This document shows, in pieces, positions 16,796 to 27,300 of a stretch of DNA of 64,000 bases. Position 1 is the first letter of the stretch; the number at the start of each line of letters is the position of its first letter. The position numbers were made by a program, and so were the translations under genes. Source of the DNA: Flavivirga eckloniae (GTDB lineage: Bacteria > Bacteroidota > Bacteroidia > Flavobacteriales > Flavobacteriaceae); NCBI RefSeq assembly GCF_002886045.1, contig NZ_CP025791.1, positions 2,681,001-2,745,000 on the forward strand, written 5' to 3'. The notes under the pieces are model-generated. The model did no database searches and was not told the DNA's origin. It saw nothing but the letters and a program-made list of their open reading frames with translations.

Positions 16796-17707
16796 ATGAA
16801 AAAATATGCCTCCATACTGTTAATCTGCTTCATCTTTTTCAACTGTAAAAGCGATAAAAAAGAGAACGGTAAATTCAACGTTGTTACAACAACAACCATG
16901 ATTACGGATTTAGTTACTAATATTGGGGGCGACCTCATCAATATTCAAGGCTTAATGGGTAGTGGTGTCGATCCACATTTATATAAAGCCAGTGAAGGCG
17001 ATGTAACAAAGCTGGCTAATGCCGATATTATCTTTTACAATGGCTTGCATTTAGAAGGTAAATTAGTGGAAGTATTCGAAAAAATGCACAGTCAAAAAAC
17101 CAAAACCATTGCTGTTTCTGATGCCTTGGATAAAAACACGTTGATTGGCTCTGATTATTTTGCATCTAATTACGATCCGCATATTTGGTTTGATATAGAT
17201 TATTGGATACAAGCCACTCAATTTGTGGTTAAAAAACTATCAGACGCTATTCCAGAACAAAAAGCAGCTTTTGAAACCAATGGCGCCAATTATATAAAAA
17301 AACTAAAAGCCCTAAAAACCAAATTAACAGCTACTATTGAGTCACTTCCAGAAGAAAAACGCATTTTGGTAACTGCTCATGATGCCTTTAATTATTTCGG
17401 AAAGTCATTTAAATTTGAAGTTGTTGGTTTACAAGGATTATCTACCGCTACCGAAGCCGGTGTTCAAGATGTTCAAAAACTATCGGCTTTTATCATAGAA
17501 AGGAATGTAAACGCTATTTTTGTAGAAAGTTCGGTTCCTAAACGTACCATAGAAGCATTGCAGGCTGCTGTAAATTCCAAAGGACATCAGGTTTCTATTG
17601 GAGGTTCCTTATACTCGGATGCACTTGGAAACGCTGGGACAGTAGAAGGCACATACATTGGTATGTTTGAGTATAATGTAAATACGATCGTTAATGCGCT
17701 TAAATAA
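16796..17707 (+). CDS. Metal ABC transporter substrate-binding lipoprotein (TroA/PsaA-like)
   Basis: A 303-residue lipoprotein (Cys17 after the leader LLICFIFFNC) of the cluster A-I/ZnuA-like binding protein family. Metal ligands expected for the family are visible: His in GVDPHLYK, His in NYDPHIWFD, Glu in IFVESSVPKR and Asp in SLYSDALG. A His-His-Glu-Asp set is the pattern seen in Mn2+/Fe2+-type members, while zinc members usually have a third His and a His-rich loop, which is absent here. This supports manganese or iron over zinc. It follows the receptor gene after 39 bases and is probably in the same transcript. Confidence 0.9.
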   Translation: MKKYASILLICFIFFNCKSDKKENGKFNVVTTTTMITDLVTNIGGDLINIQGLMGSGVDPHLYKASEGDVTKLANADIIFYNGLHLEGKLVEVFEKMHSQKTKTIAVSDALDKNTLIGSDYFASNYDPHIWFDIDYWIQATQFVVKKLSDAIPEQKAAFETNGANYIKKLKALKTKLTATIESLPEEKRILVTAHDAFNYFGKSFKFEVVGLQGLSTATEAGVQDVQKLSAFIIERNVNAIFVESSVPKRTIEALQAAVNSKGHQVSIGGSLYSDALGNAGTVEGTYIGMFEYNVNTIVNALK

Positions 17708-17860
17708 GCCAGCAGTATTCAGTTACAGTTTGCAGTGTTTACTCAAACGTAAAAAACGAGTACCTAAAAATAATCTTGAAAAGGATTCCTTCCTTATTTT
17801 AGGGAAGGTGAATTCAGCTTAAAAAAGCTGAATTCGGAAGGGTAAAATGGAAACAAAAAA
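17708..17860. repeat. Hairpin-containing spacer between binding protein and ATPase genes
   Basis: The spacer holds a perfect 11-bp inverted repeat GAATTCAGCTT (17810-17820) with its complement at 17825-17835 around AAAA. It is nested within a looser CCTTCC/GGAAGG pair. The stretch TACAGTTTGCAGT at about 17724-17736 recurs near 18607 in the next spacer. It looks like a REP-type element inside the operon and not a strong terminator, since no T run follows. Confidence 0.5.
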
Positions 17861-18598
17861 ATGAAACAAAACATCGCCGTAAAAGTAGACGATTTAACGG
17901 TTGCATATAACTACAAGCCGGTACTTTGGGATATCGATTTAGAAATTCCTGAAGGTGTGCTTATGGCTATTGTAGGGCCGAATGGTGCGGGAAAATCTAC
18001 ACTTATAAAATCAATCCTTGGCATTTTAAATCCTATTGCAGGGAGCGTTAGTATTTATGGCAAATCTTATGAGAAACAACGTGCGTTAGTTGCTTATGTG
18101 CCTCAAAAAGGAAGTGTAGATTGGGATTTTCCAACAACGGCTTTGGATGTGGTGATGATGGGAACATACGGTAGTTTGGGTTGGATAAAACGCCCCGGAC
18201 AAAAACAAAAAAAGATAGCTCTTGAAGCGTTAGAAAAGGTGGGCATGCTGCCTTTTAAAAACAGGCAAATAAGTCAGCTTTCTGGCGGACAGCAGCAACG
18301 TATCTTCCTAGCTAGAGCTTTAGTACAGGATGCATCCATTTATTTTATGGATGAACCATTTCAAGGGGTAGATGCCACCACCGAAATTGCCATTATTAAT
18401 ATTTTAAAAGAATTAAGAAAAGCGAATAAAACAGTTATCGTTGTACACCACGATTTACAAACAGTTCCGGAGTATTTCGACTGGGTAACCTTTTTAAATG
18501 TAAAGAAAATTGCCACGGGTCCGGTTAAAGACATCTTTAATGATGATAACTTAACAAAAACCTATGGTATTAATTATAAGGTTAGTATACAAGAATAA
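17861..18598 (+). CDS. Metal ABC transporter ATP-binding protein
   Basis: A 245-residue ABC ATPase of the manganese/zinc family. It shows Walker [10 protein letters not shown] (about residue 40), the Q-loop [15 protein letters not shown], the signature LSGGQQQR, Walker [15 protein letters not shown] and the switch His in [10 protein letters not shown]. The GSVDWDFP stretch after the Q-loop is typical of the Mn/Zn importer ATPases. It energises the two permeases encoded downstream. Confidence 0.93.
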   Translation: MKQNIAVKVDDLTVAYNYKPVLWDIDLEIPEGVLMAIVGPNGAGKSTLIKSILGILNPIAGSVSIYGKSYEKQRALVAYVPQKGSVDWDFPTTALDVVMMGTYGSLGWIKRPGQKQKKIALEALEKVGMLPFKNRQISQLSGGQQQRIFLARALVQDASIYFMDEPFQGVDATTEIAIINILKELRKANKTVIVVHHDLQTVPEYFDWVTFLNVKKIATGPVKDIFNDDNLTKTYGINYKVSIQE

Positions 18599-18735
18599 GA
18601 TAAGTATACAGTTTGCAGTTGCAACAGGCAGTACTTACTCGACGTGAATAAAAAATGACAGCTTGAAAAGCAACTTGTCATTCTGAACAAAGTGAAAAAC
18701 CTCAAAAGAAGGCTTTATAATATGAAAGGCTTTAA

Positions 18736-19863
18736 ATGGATATAACAGAATACATAAAGCTAGTTTTTACAGACTACACCCTAAGAACCATTACCCTTGG
18801 TACTGCAATCCTTGGTGGTGTAACTGGTATGCTGGGAAGCTTTGCTGTATTACGAAAACAAAGTCTTTTAGGTGATGCTATTTCTCATGCTGCTCTACCT
18901 GGAATTGCTATTGCCTTTTTAATTACTGGAGCAAAAGATAGCAATGTTTTATTATTAGGTGCTCTGATAAGTGGTCTTATTGGTACATTTTGGATTCGTG
19001 GCATTATAAGCAAAACACATCTAAAATCAGATACGGCTTTAGGGCTTATCTTATCGCTATTTTTTGGTTTTGGAATGCTTCTGCTCACCTTCATTCAAAA
19101 ACAACCCAATGCTAATCAAGCTGGGTTGGATAAATATTTATTCGGACAGGCGGCCACTCTAGTAGAAAGTGATGTTTGGCTTATGGCTATAGTAACCAGT
19201 ATTTGCCTTATCGTATTATTGCTCTTTTGGAAAGAATTTAAAATTCTTCTTTTTGATGCCGACTACACTAAAACACTTGGTTTCAATACCAAGTTTATTG
19301 ATATTTTAATTACCACATTTATCGTATTAGCTATTGTATTAGGCTTGCAAACCGTTGGTGTTGTACTTATGAGTGCTATGCTCTTAGCTCCTGCTGCCGC
19401 TGCTCGACAATGGACGAATAGCTTAGGAATCATGGTCATTCTCTCTGCTATATTTGGAGCCTTTTCTGGTGTTTTTGGAACTGCTATTAGTGCCAGTCAA
19501 AACAATCTATCAACAGGTCCTGTAATTGTTATTGTTGCCGGAGTATTTGTCCTGATTTCTTTTATATTTTCACCTAGTAGAGGTTTATTGTTTAAACAAA
19601 TTAGGTTTATAAAAAACCGTCGTGATCTGCAATTGCATAAAACTTTAGCTTTTATGCATCACATTGCTAAAACACACGAAAATATTTCACATCCACATAC
19701 TATTAAAATACTCAATAATTTTCAAGGGTATACACGTTCTACACTTCAGAAGTTGGTAAATAAAAACTATGTAACATTGAACGGAAACATGTGGAGCCTA
19801 ACGGAAGAAGGCTTTAAAACAGCCGCTAATTTATACAATCAACAATCTGAAAATAATGAGTAG
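18736..19863 (+). CDS. Metal ABC transporter permease with winged-helix-like tail
   Basis: A 375-residue protein. Residues 1-285 are a typical ABC-3 permease with about eight membrane segments and the family signature SLLGDAISHAALPGIAIAF. The last 85-90 residues are soluble and resemble a DtxR-type winged helix: LHKTLAFMHHIAKTHENISHPHTIK followed by TRSTLQKLVNKNYV and a wing LNGNMWSLTEEGFKTA. Most bacterial permeases of this family stop near 280 residues, so the tail is an added domain. The gene overlaps the second permease by 8 bases. Confidence 0.9.
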   Translation: MDITEYIKLVFTDYTLRTITLGTAILGGVTGMLGSFAVLRKQSLLGDAISHAALPGIAIAFLITGAKDSNVLLLGALISGLIGTFWIRGIISKTHLKSDTALGLILSLFFGFGMLLLTFIQKQPNANQAGLDKYLFGQAATLVESDVWLMAIVTSICLIVLLLFWKEFKILLFDADYTKTLGFNTKFIDILITTFIVLAIVLGLQTVGVVLMSAMLLAPAAAARQWTNSLGIMVILSAIFGAFSGVFGTAISASQNNLSTGPVIVIVAGVFVLISFIFSPSRGLLFKQIRFIKNRRDLQLHKTLAFMHHIAKTHENISHPHTIKILNNFQGYTRSTLQKLVNKNYVTLNGNMWSLTEEGFKTAANLYNQQSENNE

Positions 19864-21016
19864 CGCACAGATAGAAATACAACTTATTGCCAGTTTAGTT
19901 GCCGTTGCTTGCGCCATTCCGGGTACGTTTTTAGTTCTGCGAAAAATGGCAATGATTAGCGATGCTATTAGCCATTCTATTTTACCCGGTATTGTTATTG
20001 GTTTTTTTATTACTCAAGATTTAAACTCACCGTTGTTAATTCTTTTGGCAGCGTTAACGGGTATTATTACAGTGATTTTGGTAGAATATATTCAAAAAAC
20101 TGGGCTGGTAAAGGAAGATACTGCCATTGGCTTAGTATTTCCTGTATTGTTTAGTATTGGTGTTATTTTAATTGCCAAAAACGCCAATGATGTTCATTTA
20201 GATGTAGATGCTGTACTGTTAGGCGAATTGGCTTTTGCTCCTTTTGATAGGTTGTTCATTGCCGGAGTAGATGTTGGTCCAAAATCGTTATGGATTATTG
20301 GCTGTATTTTATTAATCACTTTCGGATTGTTATTTGCGTTCTTTAAAGAACTTAAATTAAGCACTTTTGATGCTGGTTTATCTGCTTCTCTAGGGTTTTC
20401 ACCTGCGGTACTTCATTATGGTCTTATGACGGTTTCTTCGGTTACAACTGTTGGGGCTTTTGATGCTGTTGGGGCTATTTTAGTGGTTGCTTTAATGATT
20501 GCTCCCGCTGCTACTGCCTATTTGCTTACCACCAATTTAAAACGCATGCTTGCTTATGCTATTTGCTTTGGTGTATTTAGCGCTATTTCGGGTTATTGGG
20601 TGGCGCATTGGTTAGATGCTTCCATTGCAGGTTCTATCACGACTATGTTGGGCTTACTATTTTTAATAGTTTACTTATTTGCTCCAAACAAAGGTGTTAT
20701 TGCTGTACTTTACCGTGAAAAACAACAACGCACAGAAGTATCCTTACTTACCTTTTTATTGCATTTAAGGAACCATAACGAAGAAGAGGAACGTCATGTA
20801 AATCACCTTAACGAACATATTAATTGGCAAAAGGTTCGTTCTAAAACGGTACTGGATTTAGCACTCAAAAACAATATGATTCTTATTAATAATGACATCG
20901 TATCATTAACAAAAAAAGGAACCGATTTCACATCTCAAGCTATCGATTATATTATTACCAACGAAGACTCCAAAATTGAACATATGAAGGATGATTTCTT
21001 CTTGTTTAGGGGATGA
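19856..21016 (+). CDS. Second metal ABC transporter permease with winged-helix-like tail
   Basis: A 386-residue paralogue of the preceding permease. It has the signature MISDAISHSILPGIVIGFFI and about eight membrane segments to residue 290. A soluble tail again looks like a winged helix (VSLLTFLLHLRNH, VRSKTVLDLALKNNMILINNDIVSLTKKGTDF) and ends in IEHMKDDFFLFRG. The two permeases probably form the heterodimeric channel of one importer (TroC/TroD arrangement). Translation is coupled to the previous gene through an ATG overlap. Confidence 0.9.
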   Translation: MSSAQIEIQLIASLVAVACAIPGTFLVLRKMAMISDAISHSILPGIVIGFFITQDLNSPLLILLAALTGIITVILVEYIQKTGLVKEDTAIGLVFPVLFSIGVILIAKNANDVHLDVDAVLLGELAFAPFDRLFIAGVDVGPKSLWIIGCILLITFGLLFAFFKELKLSTFDAGLSASLGFSPAVLHYGLMTVSSVTTVGAFDAVGAILVVALMIAPAATAYLLTTNLKRMLAYAICFGVFSAISGYWVAHWLDASIAGSITTMLGLLFLIVYLFAPNKGVIAVLYREKQQRTEVSLLTFLLHLRNHNEEEERHVNHLNEHINWQKVRSKTVLDLALKNNMILINNDIVSLTKKGTDFTSQAIDYIITNEDSKIEHMKDDFFLFRG

Positions 21017-21029
21017 TGTCATTCAGAAT

Positions 21030-21150
21030 GACTTGTGCTGAGCGGAACCGAAGCAAGCGAACCTGCCGGCAGGCATGGAATCTCTTAATCTTAGTTGCCC
21101 ACCCTACTAGATTCTTCAGTCGTTCCTCCCTGTCTGCCGACAGACAGGCT
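21030..21150. repeat. Palindromic intergenic repeat, copy 1
   Basis: The spacer after the permease genes contains a segment (about 21022-21078) reading TCATTCAGAATGACTTG and GCGGAACCGAAGCAAGCGAA. It occurs again, inverted, at about 59236-59301. CCTGCCGGCAGG at 21062-21073 and CCTGTCTGCCGACAGACAGG at 21129-21148 are hairpins. Confidence 0.7.
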
Positions 21151-21225
21151 TATGAATGACAGAACGAAGCTTTTTGGCAAGTTTGGTATCTTTATTGTGG
21201 CTAAAGATTAAACCCTTTGGCTATT

Positions 21226-22422
21226 ATGAAAAAAAACTTCTTGATTTTAGCTTCCATCGTCTTTCTTTTTTCTTGTGATAAAAAAGAAAAGTATCAAGGA
21301 AAATGGACTAATAGTTATTTAAAACCTAGTTATTATTATAATGAAGCCAAAAGTATTGTTATTGAAAACGATTCTATAAAGTTTAATTATACTTATTTTG
21401 ATTTTTGGAATAAATATCCACTAAAAATCGAAAAAGAAAAATTTAAATTCAATAATATAACTATCAGTGCATTAGTCGAAGAAGACACATTGACTCTAAA
21501 TGATTCCATTTATCTTTTAAAAAATTATCACGACACTTTATATTGGGTTAAACCATTATTAAAAATTGATCTACCTAAAGTTTCAGAATTAACTAAAACT
21601 ACTAAAAAAAATAATGATTTAATAAATTATGTTTATTATGGAAAAAGGTTAGATAATGGAAAACCCTGCTTACAACTAAATGATAAATATGCTGAAATAA
21701 ATGAATTACCTGAATTTTTGAGTTATTCAAGAGGCAGTAGAAGAGAAGAATTAACTCCTTTTCATTCTACTTTTCTATTTATTGACAAGACAATTCCCAT
21801 GAAATTTATTGAAGATATTTTTTATAATTTAAAAATTGTTAATCAATTAAAAGTTTGTTTTATAAATAACATACACTTAATGTACAATGACTCAATTGGG
21901 TTTTATTATAATTACGAGAAGTTAACAAAAAAATTACCTCCCTTTCGAGAAGATGACAACTATAGTACCAACACTTCTACTAGTAGTTATAACATCCCTC
22001 CTACACTCCTTTTTTACTATCCTTTTTTTGACGATTTTACACCTAAAGCAAAATTTATACTCCTAAAAAAAGATAAAATTTATTATAATAATAAAACCAT
22101 TAACCTTTCCGATTTAAAACCACTTATAAAACCATGGGTTAAAAATAATGACGTAATATTCAGTCTTTATGATTTACAATCTACTTATGGCAGTTTTTTA
22201 GAAATGAATGCCATTATTAATTCTGTTTATAATGAGGCTAGAAAAAATCAAGCTCTACTTAAATTCAATAAAAAACTCCACCAATTAAGCCGTGAAGAAA
22301 TGACTGAAATTAAAATGAAAATTCGCATGTATCATACCTGGAGTTTTTCTATTCCTCATTATAATACTATAGTCGAAAACAATAATTCATTTTTTGGGCT
22401 AGAAGTCAATTCTATTAATTAA
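21226..22422 (+). CDS. Hypothetical lipoprotein, 398 residues
   Basis: The leader KKNFLILASIVFLFSC gives a lipidated Cys. The mature protein is very rich in Asn, Lys, Tyr and Ile and contains a KYQGKWTNSY start resembling the first strand of lipocalin-like lipoproteins. No domain is recognised beyond that. The ATG at 21226 is preferred over the TTG at 21217, because the signal peptide then begins MKKN. Its base composition is visibly more AT-rich than its neighbours, as expected of an acquired or fast-changing gene. Repeats flank it on both sides (21030-21150; a short hairpin at 22441-22460). Confidence 0.7.
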   Translation: MKKNFLILASIVFLFSCDKKEKYQGKWTNSYLKPSYYYNEAKSIVIENDSIKFNYTYFDFWNKYPLKIEKEKFKFNNITISALVEEDTLTLNDSIYLLKNYHDTLYWVKPLLKIDLPKVSELTKTTKKNNDLINYVYYGKRLDNGKPCLQLNDKYAEINELPEFLSYSRGSRREELTPFHSTFLFIDKTIPMKFIEDIFYNLKIVNQLKVCFINNIHLMYNDSIGFYYNYEKLTKKLPPFREDDNYSTNTSTSSYNIPPTLLFYYPFFDDFTPKAKFILLKKDKIYYNNKTINLSDLKPLIKPWVKNNDVIFSLYDLQSTYGSFLEMNAIINSVYNEARKNQALLKFNKKLHQLSREEMTEIKMKIRMYHTWSFSIPHYNTIVENNNSFFGLEVNSIN

Positions 22423-22467
22423 ATTGTAATCCTAACATGGGATTCCTGCCTCCGCAGGAAGTTAAAT

Positions 22468-22827
22468 ATGGCAAAACACAACGAACTAGGAAAAAAAGGT
22501 GAGCAATTAGCAGTCGATTTTTTATTGGAAAAAGGTTATGATATTGTCGAGCGTAATTACCGTTTTGATAAAGCTGAAGTTGATATTATTGCTCAACAAA
22601 AAGACACGCTAGCTATTATTGAAGTTAAAACACGTTCGACAAATGATTTTGGCAATCCGCAGGATTTTGTAAAACCAAAACAAATTCAACGCTTAGTAAA
22701 GGCTGTTGACGAATATGTAAATGTGAATAATTTAGAAGTTGAAGTCCGTTTTGACATTATAGCCATCGTAAAAGAAGGAACTGGTTTCAATATTGAGCAT
22801 TTGGAAGACGCTTTTTATCATTTTTGA
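22468..22827 (+). CDS. yraN: YraN/UPF0102 family nuclease-like protein
   Basis: A 119-residue protein of the UPF0102 family with the restriction-endonuclease-like core: GKKGEQLAVDFLLEKGY, then the PD-(D/E)xK-like AEVDIIAQQKDTLAIIEVKTR with Asp, Glu and Lys in the expected spacing. The family is widespread and thought to act in DNA recombination or repair, though its substrate is not settled. It starts eight bases after a small hairpin (CCTGCCTCCGCAGG). Confidence 0.9.
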   Translation: MAKHNELGKKGEQLAVDFLLEKGYDIVERNYRFDKAEVDIIAQQKDTLAIIEVKTRSTNDFGNPQDFVKPKQIQRLVKAVDEYVNVNNLEVEVRFDIIAIVKEGTGFNIEHLEDAFYHF

Positions 22828-22910
22828 CATTCAATGTCATCCTGAACTTGTTTCAGGATCTCATAAATTCAGCAGATAACCACGTCGTTACGCTCCTCGT
22901 TATGACAAAA
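22828..22910. repeat. Short palindromic repeat between convergent genes
   Basis: The 83-base spacer includes CCTGAACTTGTTTCAGG (22842-22858), a hairpin, and CGTTACGCTCCTCGTTATGA (22885-22904). A related CATTACGAGGAGC is found inverted near 59315. These belong to the dispersed repeat family also seen at 21030 and 59230. Confidence 0.55.
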
Positions 22911-24245
22911 CTAGTCTTTCTCAAAAAACAATTTTAAAGCTCCAAAGTCTTCTGGTTTCGATATGATGTGCTTGTCCTTATCCAGTACAAAATAGGTTGG
23001 TGTTGCAGTAACTCCATAATCATTACCAATTTCATTATCCCATTTACCTTCTCCATAAACATGAATGAATTCTGGATACTTAGCTTTTAACTCTTTCCAT
23101 TTTAACGCATCATTTTCTAAGGCTATAGCTATAACCTGAACTTTTCCTTTTTCTTTAACCTTAATATAGGCTTGTAATTGCGGAACCTCATCTAAACAAT
23201 GCGAACACGTGCTACTCCAAAATACAAGAATATAACGCTCTGCTAAATCTAACGTACTTAACTTTTTAGTAAGTGTTTTTTTGTTTTTTTCTATTTCTAA
23301 AGAAAAATCCGGTGCCTCACTACCTAATGAAAGGTTTTTAAACAGCATTAAACCGTGCAAAAGTTCTTGGTCGTTTAATGATACTGCGATGTCCATTAAA
23401 TAGGCTTCTGCTATGTAATTGGCAACACTCTCAAAGTTTAGATCTGCCATTTGTTGCCATAGGCTAACCAATAAAATTCTTTTAACTTTTATTGGTGCTT
23501 TTTTCATAGCTGTATAAAACACATCTATGCTTTTCTTATAACTGGTTATTTCATCTACCGGGTTAAACGATACGCCAAAAACATAATTAAGCATGCGTTC
23601 CTCTAAAAAACTAGAGCTTTGAAGTGTTTCATTATTAAAATCTACATAATCGAAATAATGTTTCTTCAAGTTGCTTACATACGTTTCAACATCTTTAAAT
23701 TTCTTAGGTACGTATGGCTTATTGGCTTTTATAAAACTGAGCGCAATTGTGCTTTTTGCAGCAGCTTCATAATTAGATTGTGTTTCTTCCTGGGTTTTAA
23801 AAATAGCTTTTAAAGCCAGTGTATCTTCACTTTTTTGTCTGAAATAATTTCCGATACTCTGCGTAACCATAGACATACTATCGGTATAAGATGTCAATAA
23901 TTTGTTTTCTATCGATTTTTTAAACTTAACGCCTGTTTCAGAATTAAACGTAAGTGCTATATCTTCTTTTCCGTTATAAATAACATCAAAATTATAATCT
24001 TCTTGAGGTATGGCATAAACAATTCTGTAAATCCCTTTGGTTGCGGTAGAATCTAACTGAAACTGAAAACTACCGTCTTCTTCTACTTTTACATTTGCGA
24101 TATACTCGGAAACTGTTGGGGTTACCCTATACAACAAAGCCACTTCATACTCTTTCGCTGGCGAAAATTTACCATCAATTGTGTGCTGGGCAATAAGAAT
24201 GCTTGGTAATAAAACGGTTAAAAAAAATAAGCGATTCAAAATCAT
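22911..24245 (-). CDS. Exported thioredoxin-fold protein (TlpA/ResA-like)
   Basis: A 444-residue exported protein. After a signal peptide (residues 1-19) comes a DUF4369-like beta region (about 20-110), then a helical middle part. The C-terminal thioredoxin domain (about 315-444) has the redox motif STCSHC in FWSSTCSHCLDEVPQ and the cis-proline loop TATPTYFVLD. Family members reduce disulfides in the periplasm. It has no obvious partner; mfd lies 103 bases upstream on the same strand. Confidence 0.85.
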   Translation of the reverse strand: MILNRLFFLTVLLPSILIAQHTIDGKFSPAKEYEVALLYRVTPTVSEYIANVKVEEDGSFQFQLDSTATKGIYRIVYAIPQEDYNFDVIYNGKEDIALTFNSETGVKFKKSIENKLLTSYTDSMSMVTQSIGNYFRQKSEDTLALKAIFKTQEETQSNYEAAAKSTIALSFIKANKPYVPKKFKDVETYVSNLKKHYFDYVDFNNETLQSSSFLEERMLNYVFGVSFNPVDEITSYKKSIDVFYTAMKKAPIKVKRILLVSLWQQMADLNFESVANYIAEAYLMDIAVSLNDQELLHGLMLFKNLSLGSEAPDFSLEIEKNKKTLTKKLSTLDLAERYILVFWSSTCSHCLDEVPQLQAYIKVKEKGKVQVIAIALENDALKWKELKAKYPEFIHVYGEGKWDNEIGNDYGVTATPTYFVLDKDKHIISKPEDFGALKLFFEKD

Positions 24246-24348
24246 ACTTTATTTAGGTTCCTATTGTTACTGAAACAACTCTGGAATACTATTTTTATAC
24301 AAAACCCTGATATTCTGCATCAAGGTGTTTTTTTTAATTAGACAATAA

Positions 24349-27300
24349 CTAAGCCACGATTGGCTTTAATACTTTTAGTGCTTGCTCTACCGATTTTACA
24401 TTATCGAACGAAAGCATTAAACGCAATCCGTTTCGGGTTTGTTTTTCTTTCATTTTACAATCGTTCGGATGTGTTTGAACAAACTTTAAAACTTTTGTAA
24501 AGTTACTACTTTGATAGAAACTGCTTTGCTGATCATTAATAAAATAACCTATAAATTTTCCTTGTTTCATAATAACTTTTTCGAAGCCTATTTTAGTAGC
24601 TATCCACTTAATTTGGACACTATTTAACAAATCGGTCACTTGCTCTGGTAATTCCCCAAAACGATCTAATAACTCCGACTTAAAAATACTTAACTCTTCT
24701 TCTGTTTTTAAATTATTAAGTTGTGTGTATAAGTTTAGTCGCTCTGCAATGTTATTAACGTAATTATCTGGGAAGAGTAATTCAAAATCGGTATCGATCG
24801 TTACTTCTTTTACATAAACCTTATCTTCTTCATCTTCATTATACAAGTCTTTAAACTCATTTTCTTTAAGTTCTTCTATGGCTTCATTTAATATTTTTTG
24901 ATAGGTGTCAAATCCTATTTCGTTTATAAAGCCACTTTGTTCACCCCCAAGTAAATCCCCCGCTCCGCGAATCTCTAAATCCTTCATGGCTATGTTAAAG
25001 CCACTTCCCAGTTCGGTAAACTGTTCTAGAGCAGTAATACGCTTTCTGGCATCATCGGTCATAGCAGAATATTCTGGTGTAATAAAATAACAAAATGCTT
25101 TTTTATTACTTCGTCCTACACGTCCTCGCATTTGATGCAAATCACTTAATCCAAAGTTATTCGCATTATTAATAAAAATAGTATTGGCATTTGGTACGTC
25201 AAGTCCGCTTTCAACTATAGTCGTACTAACCAAAACATCAAAGGCACCATCCATAAATGCCAACATAAGTTGTTCTAATTTTTTTCCGTCCAATTGTCCA
25301 TGTCCTATACCAATTTTAGCATCTGGCACCAAACGCTGGATCATGCCTGCTACTTCTTTAATATTTTCAATACGGTTATGGATAAAAAATATTTGTCCGC
25401 CACGTTCAATTTCATAACTAACGGCATCACGAATAGCATCTTCATTGAAACGAATGACATGACTTTCTATTGGATAACGGTTTGGAGGCGGTGTTGTTAT
25501 AACCGATAAATCCCTGGCCGCCATTAAACTAAACTGAAGTGTTCTAGGTATTGGTGTTGCGGTAAGTGTTAATACATCAACATTATCTTTTATAGTTTTT
25601 AGTTTTTCCTTTACGGCTACTCCAAACTTTTGCTCTTCATCAACAACGAGCAACCCTAAATCTTTAAACTTTACGTTTTTATTTACGAGTTGATGTGTTC
25701 CTATAATAATATCTACAGTTCCTTTTTCTAACCCTTCTAGGGTTTCTCTTTTCTCCTTACCTGTTCTAAATCGGTTTACATAATCTACCGTTACGGGAAA
25801 ATCCTTTAATCGCCCCCTAAACGTTCTATAATGCTGATATGCCAATATAGTTGTTGGCACTAAAACTGCAACTTGTTTACCGTTATCGACCGCCTTGAAT
25901 GCTGCACGAATAGCGACTTCTGTTTTACCAAAACCAACATCGCCACAAACCAGTCTGTCCATTGGGCGCTCGCTTTCCATATCGGCTTTAATATCTGCAG
26001 TAGCTGTACTTTGATCTGGTGTGTCTTCGTAAATAAAGGAGGCTTCCAACTCATGTTGCATGTAGCTATCTGGGTTGTACTGGTAACCCTTCTCTGTTTT
26101 ACGTTTCGCGTATAATTTTATCAGGTTAAATGCCACATGTTTTACACGGGCTTTGGTTTTCTGTTTTAAGGTTTTCCAGGCATTGCTACCTAGTTTATAT
26201 ATTTTAGGTGGTTTCCCATCTTTACCATTAAATTTGGTGATTTTGTGTAACGAGTGAATGCTTAAATACAGTACGTCCCGTTCACCATAAACCAATTTTA
26301 TAGCTTCTTGTTTTTTACCTTCTACATCTATTTTTTGTAAACCTCCAAAACGCCCAATACCATGATCGATATGGGTTACATAATCGCCAATATCTAAATT
26401 AGTAAGTTCTTTTAGTGTTATAGCTTGCTTTTTAGCATAACCGCTTTTAAGATGAAATTTATGATAACGCTCAAAAATTTGATGATCTGTATAGCATACA
26501 ATTTTATTATCATGATCTATAAACCCTTGGTGTAAGGACAAAACAATTGTTTTATAATGTACCTCATCATCTATACTTTTATCTGCACTAATATCTTCGA
26601 AAATATCATGAAAACGTTTCGCTTGTTGCTCGCTAACGCATGCTATATAGTTGGTAAATCCTTTGTTATGATTTGCAATTAAATCCTCTATTAAAAGATT
26701 GAATTGTTTATTGAATGATGGCTGTGGTTTAGTATTAAATTCAATAGAGAGAGATGTATCTTTTGCACTCGACATAGTAGTAGAACTACCAAACTCAATA
26801 ATTGAAAAATTTAATAATTGTTCTTTTAATAGTTGTGAATTACAGAACAGTTCGTTTGGCTCGGCGTGTTTAATATCTTTTGAAAGCGTTTTGAACGCTT
26901 CTTCCGCTTTACCGTAAAAATCATCGATTCTTGAAAAGAGTAAATCGACATTTTTTAGGCATATTACTGTTTTCTGAGCAATGTATTTAAAAAAACTTTG
27001 TCGCTTTTCTTCCAGAAACTTGTTAGCTACATTAGGAATAATGTTAATCTTTTTAATTTGGTCTATAGACAGTTGTGTTTCTACATCGAAGGTTCGAATA
27101 CTATCTACTTCATCTCCAAAAAACTCAATTCTAAACGGTTCGTCGTGCGAAAACGAAAATACATCTACTATCCCACCTCGTACCGAAAACTCTCCTGGCT
27201 CTGATACAAAATCGACACGTTTAAATTGATATTCGAACAAGACTTCGTTTACAAAGTCTATAGACAAATTATCGCCAACTCCTACTTTTAACGTATTCCG

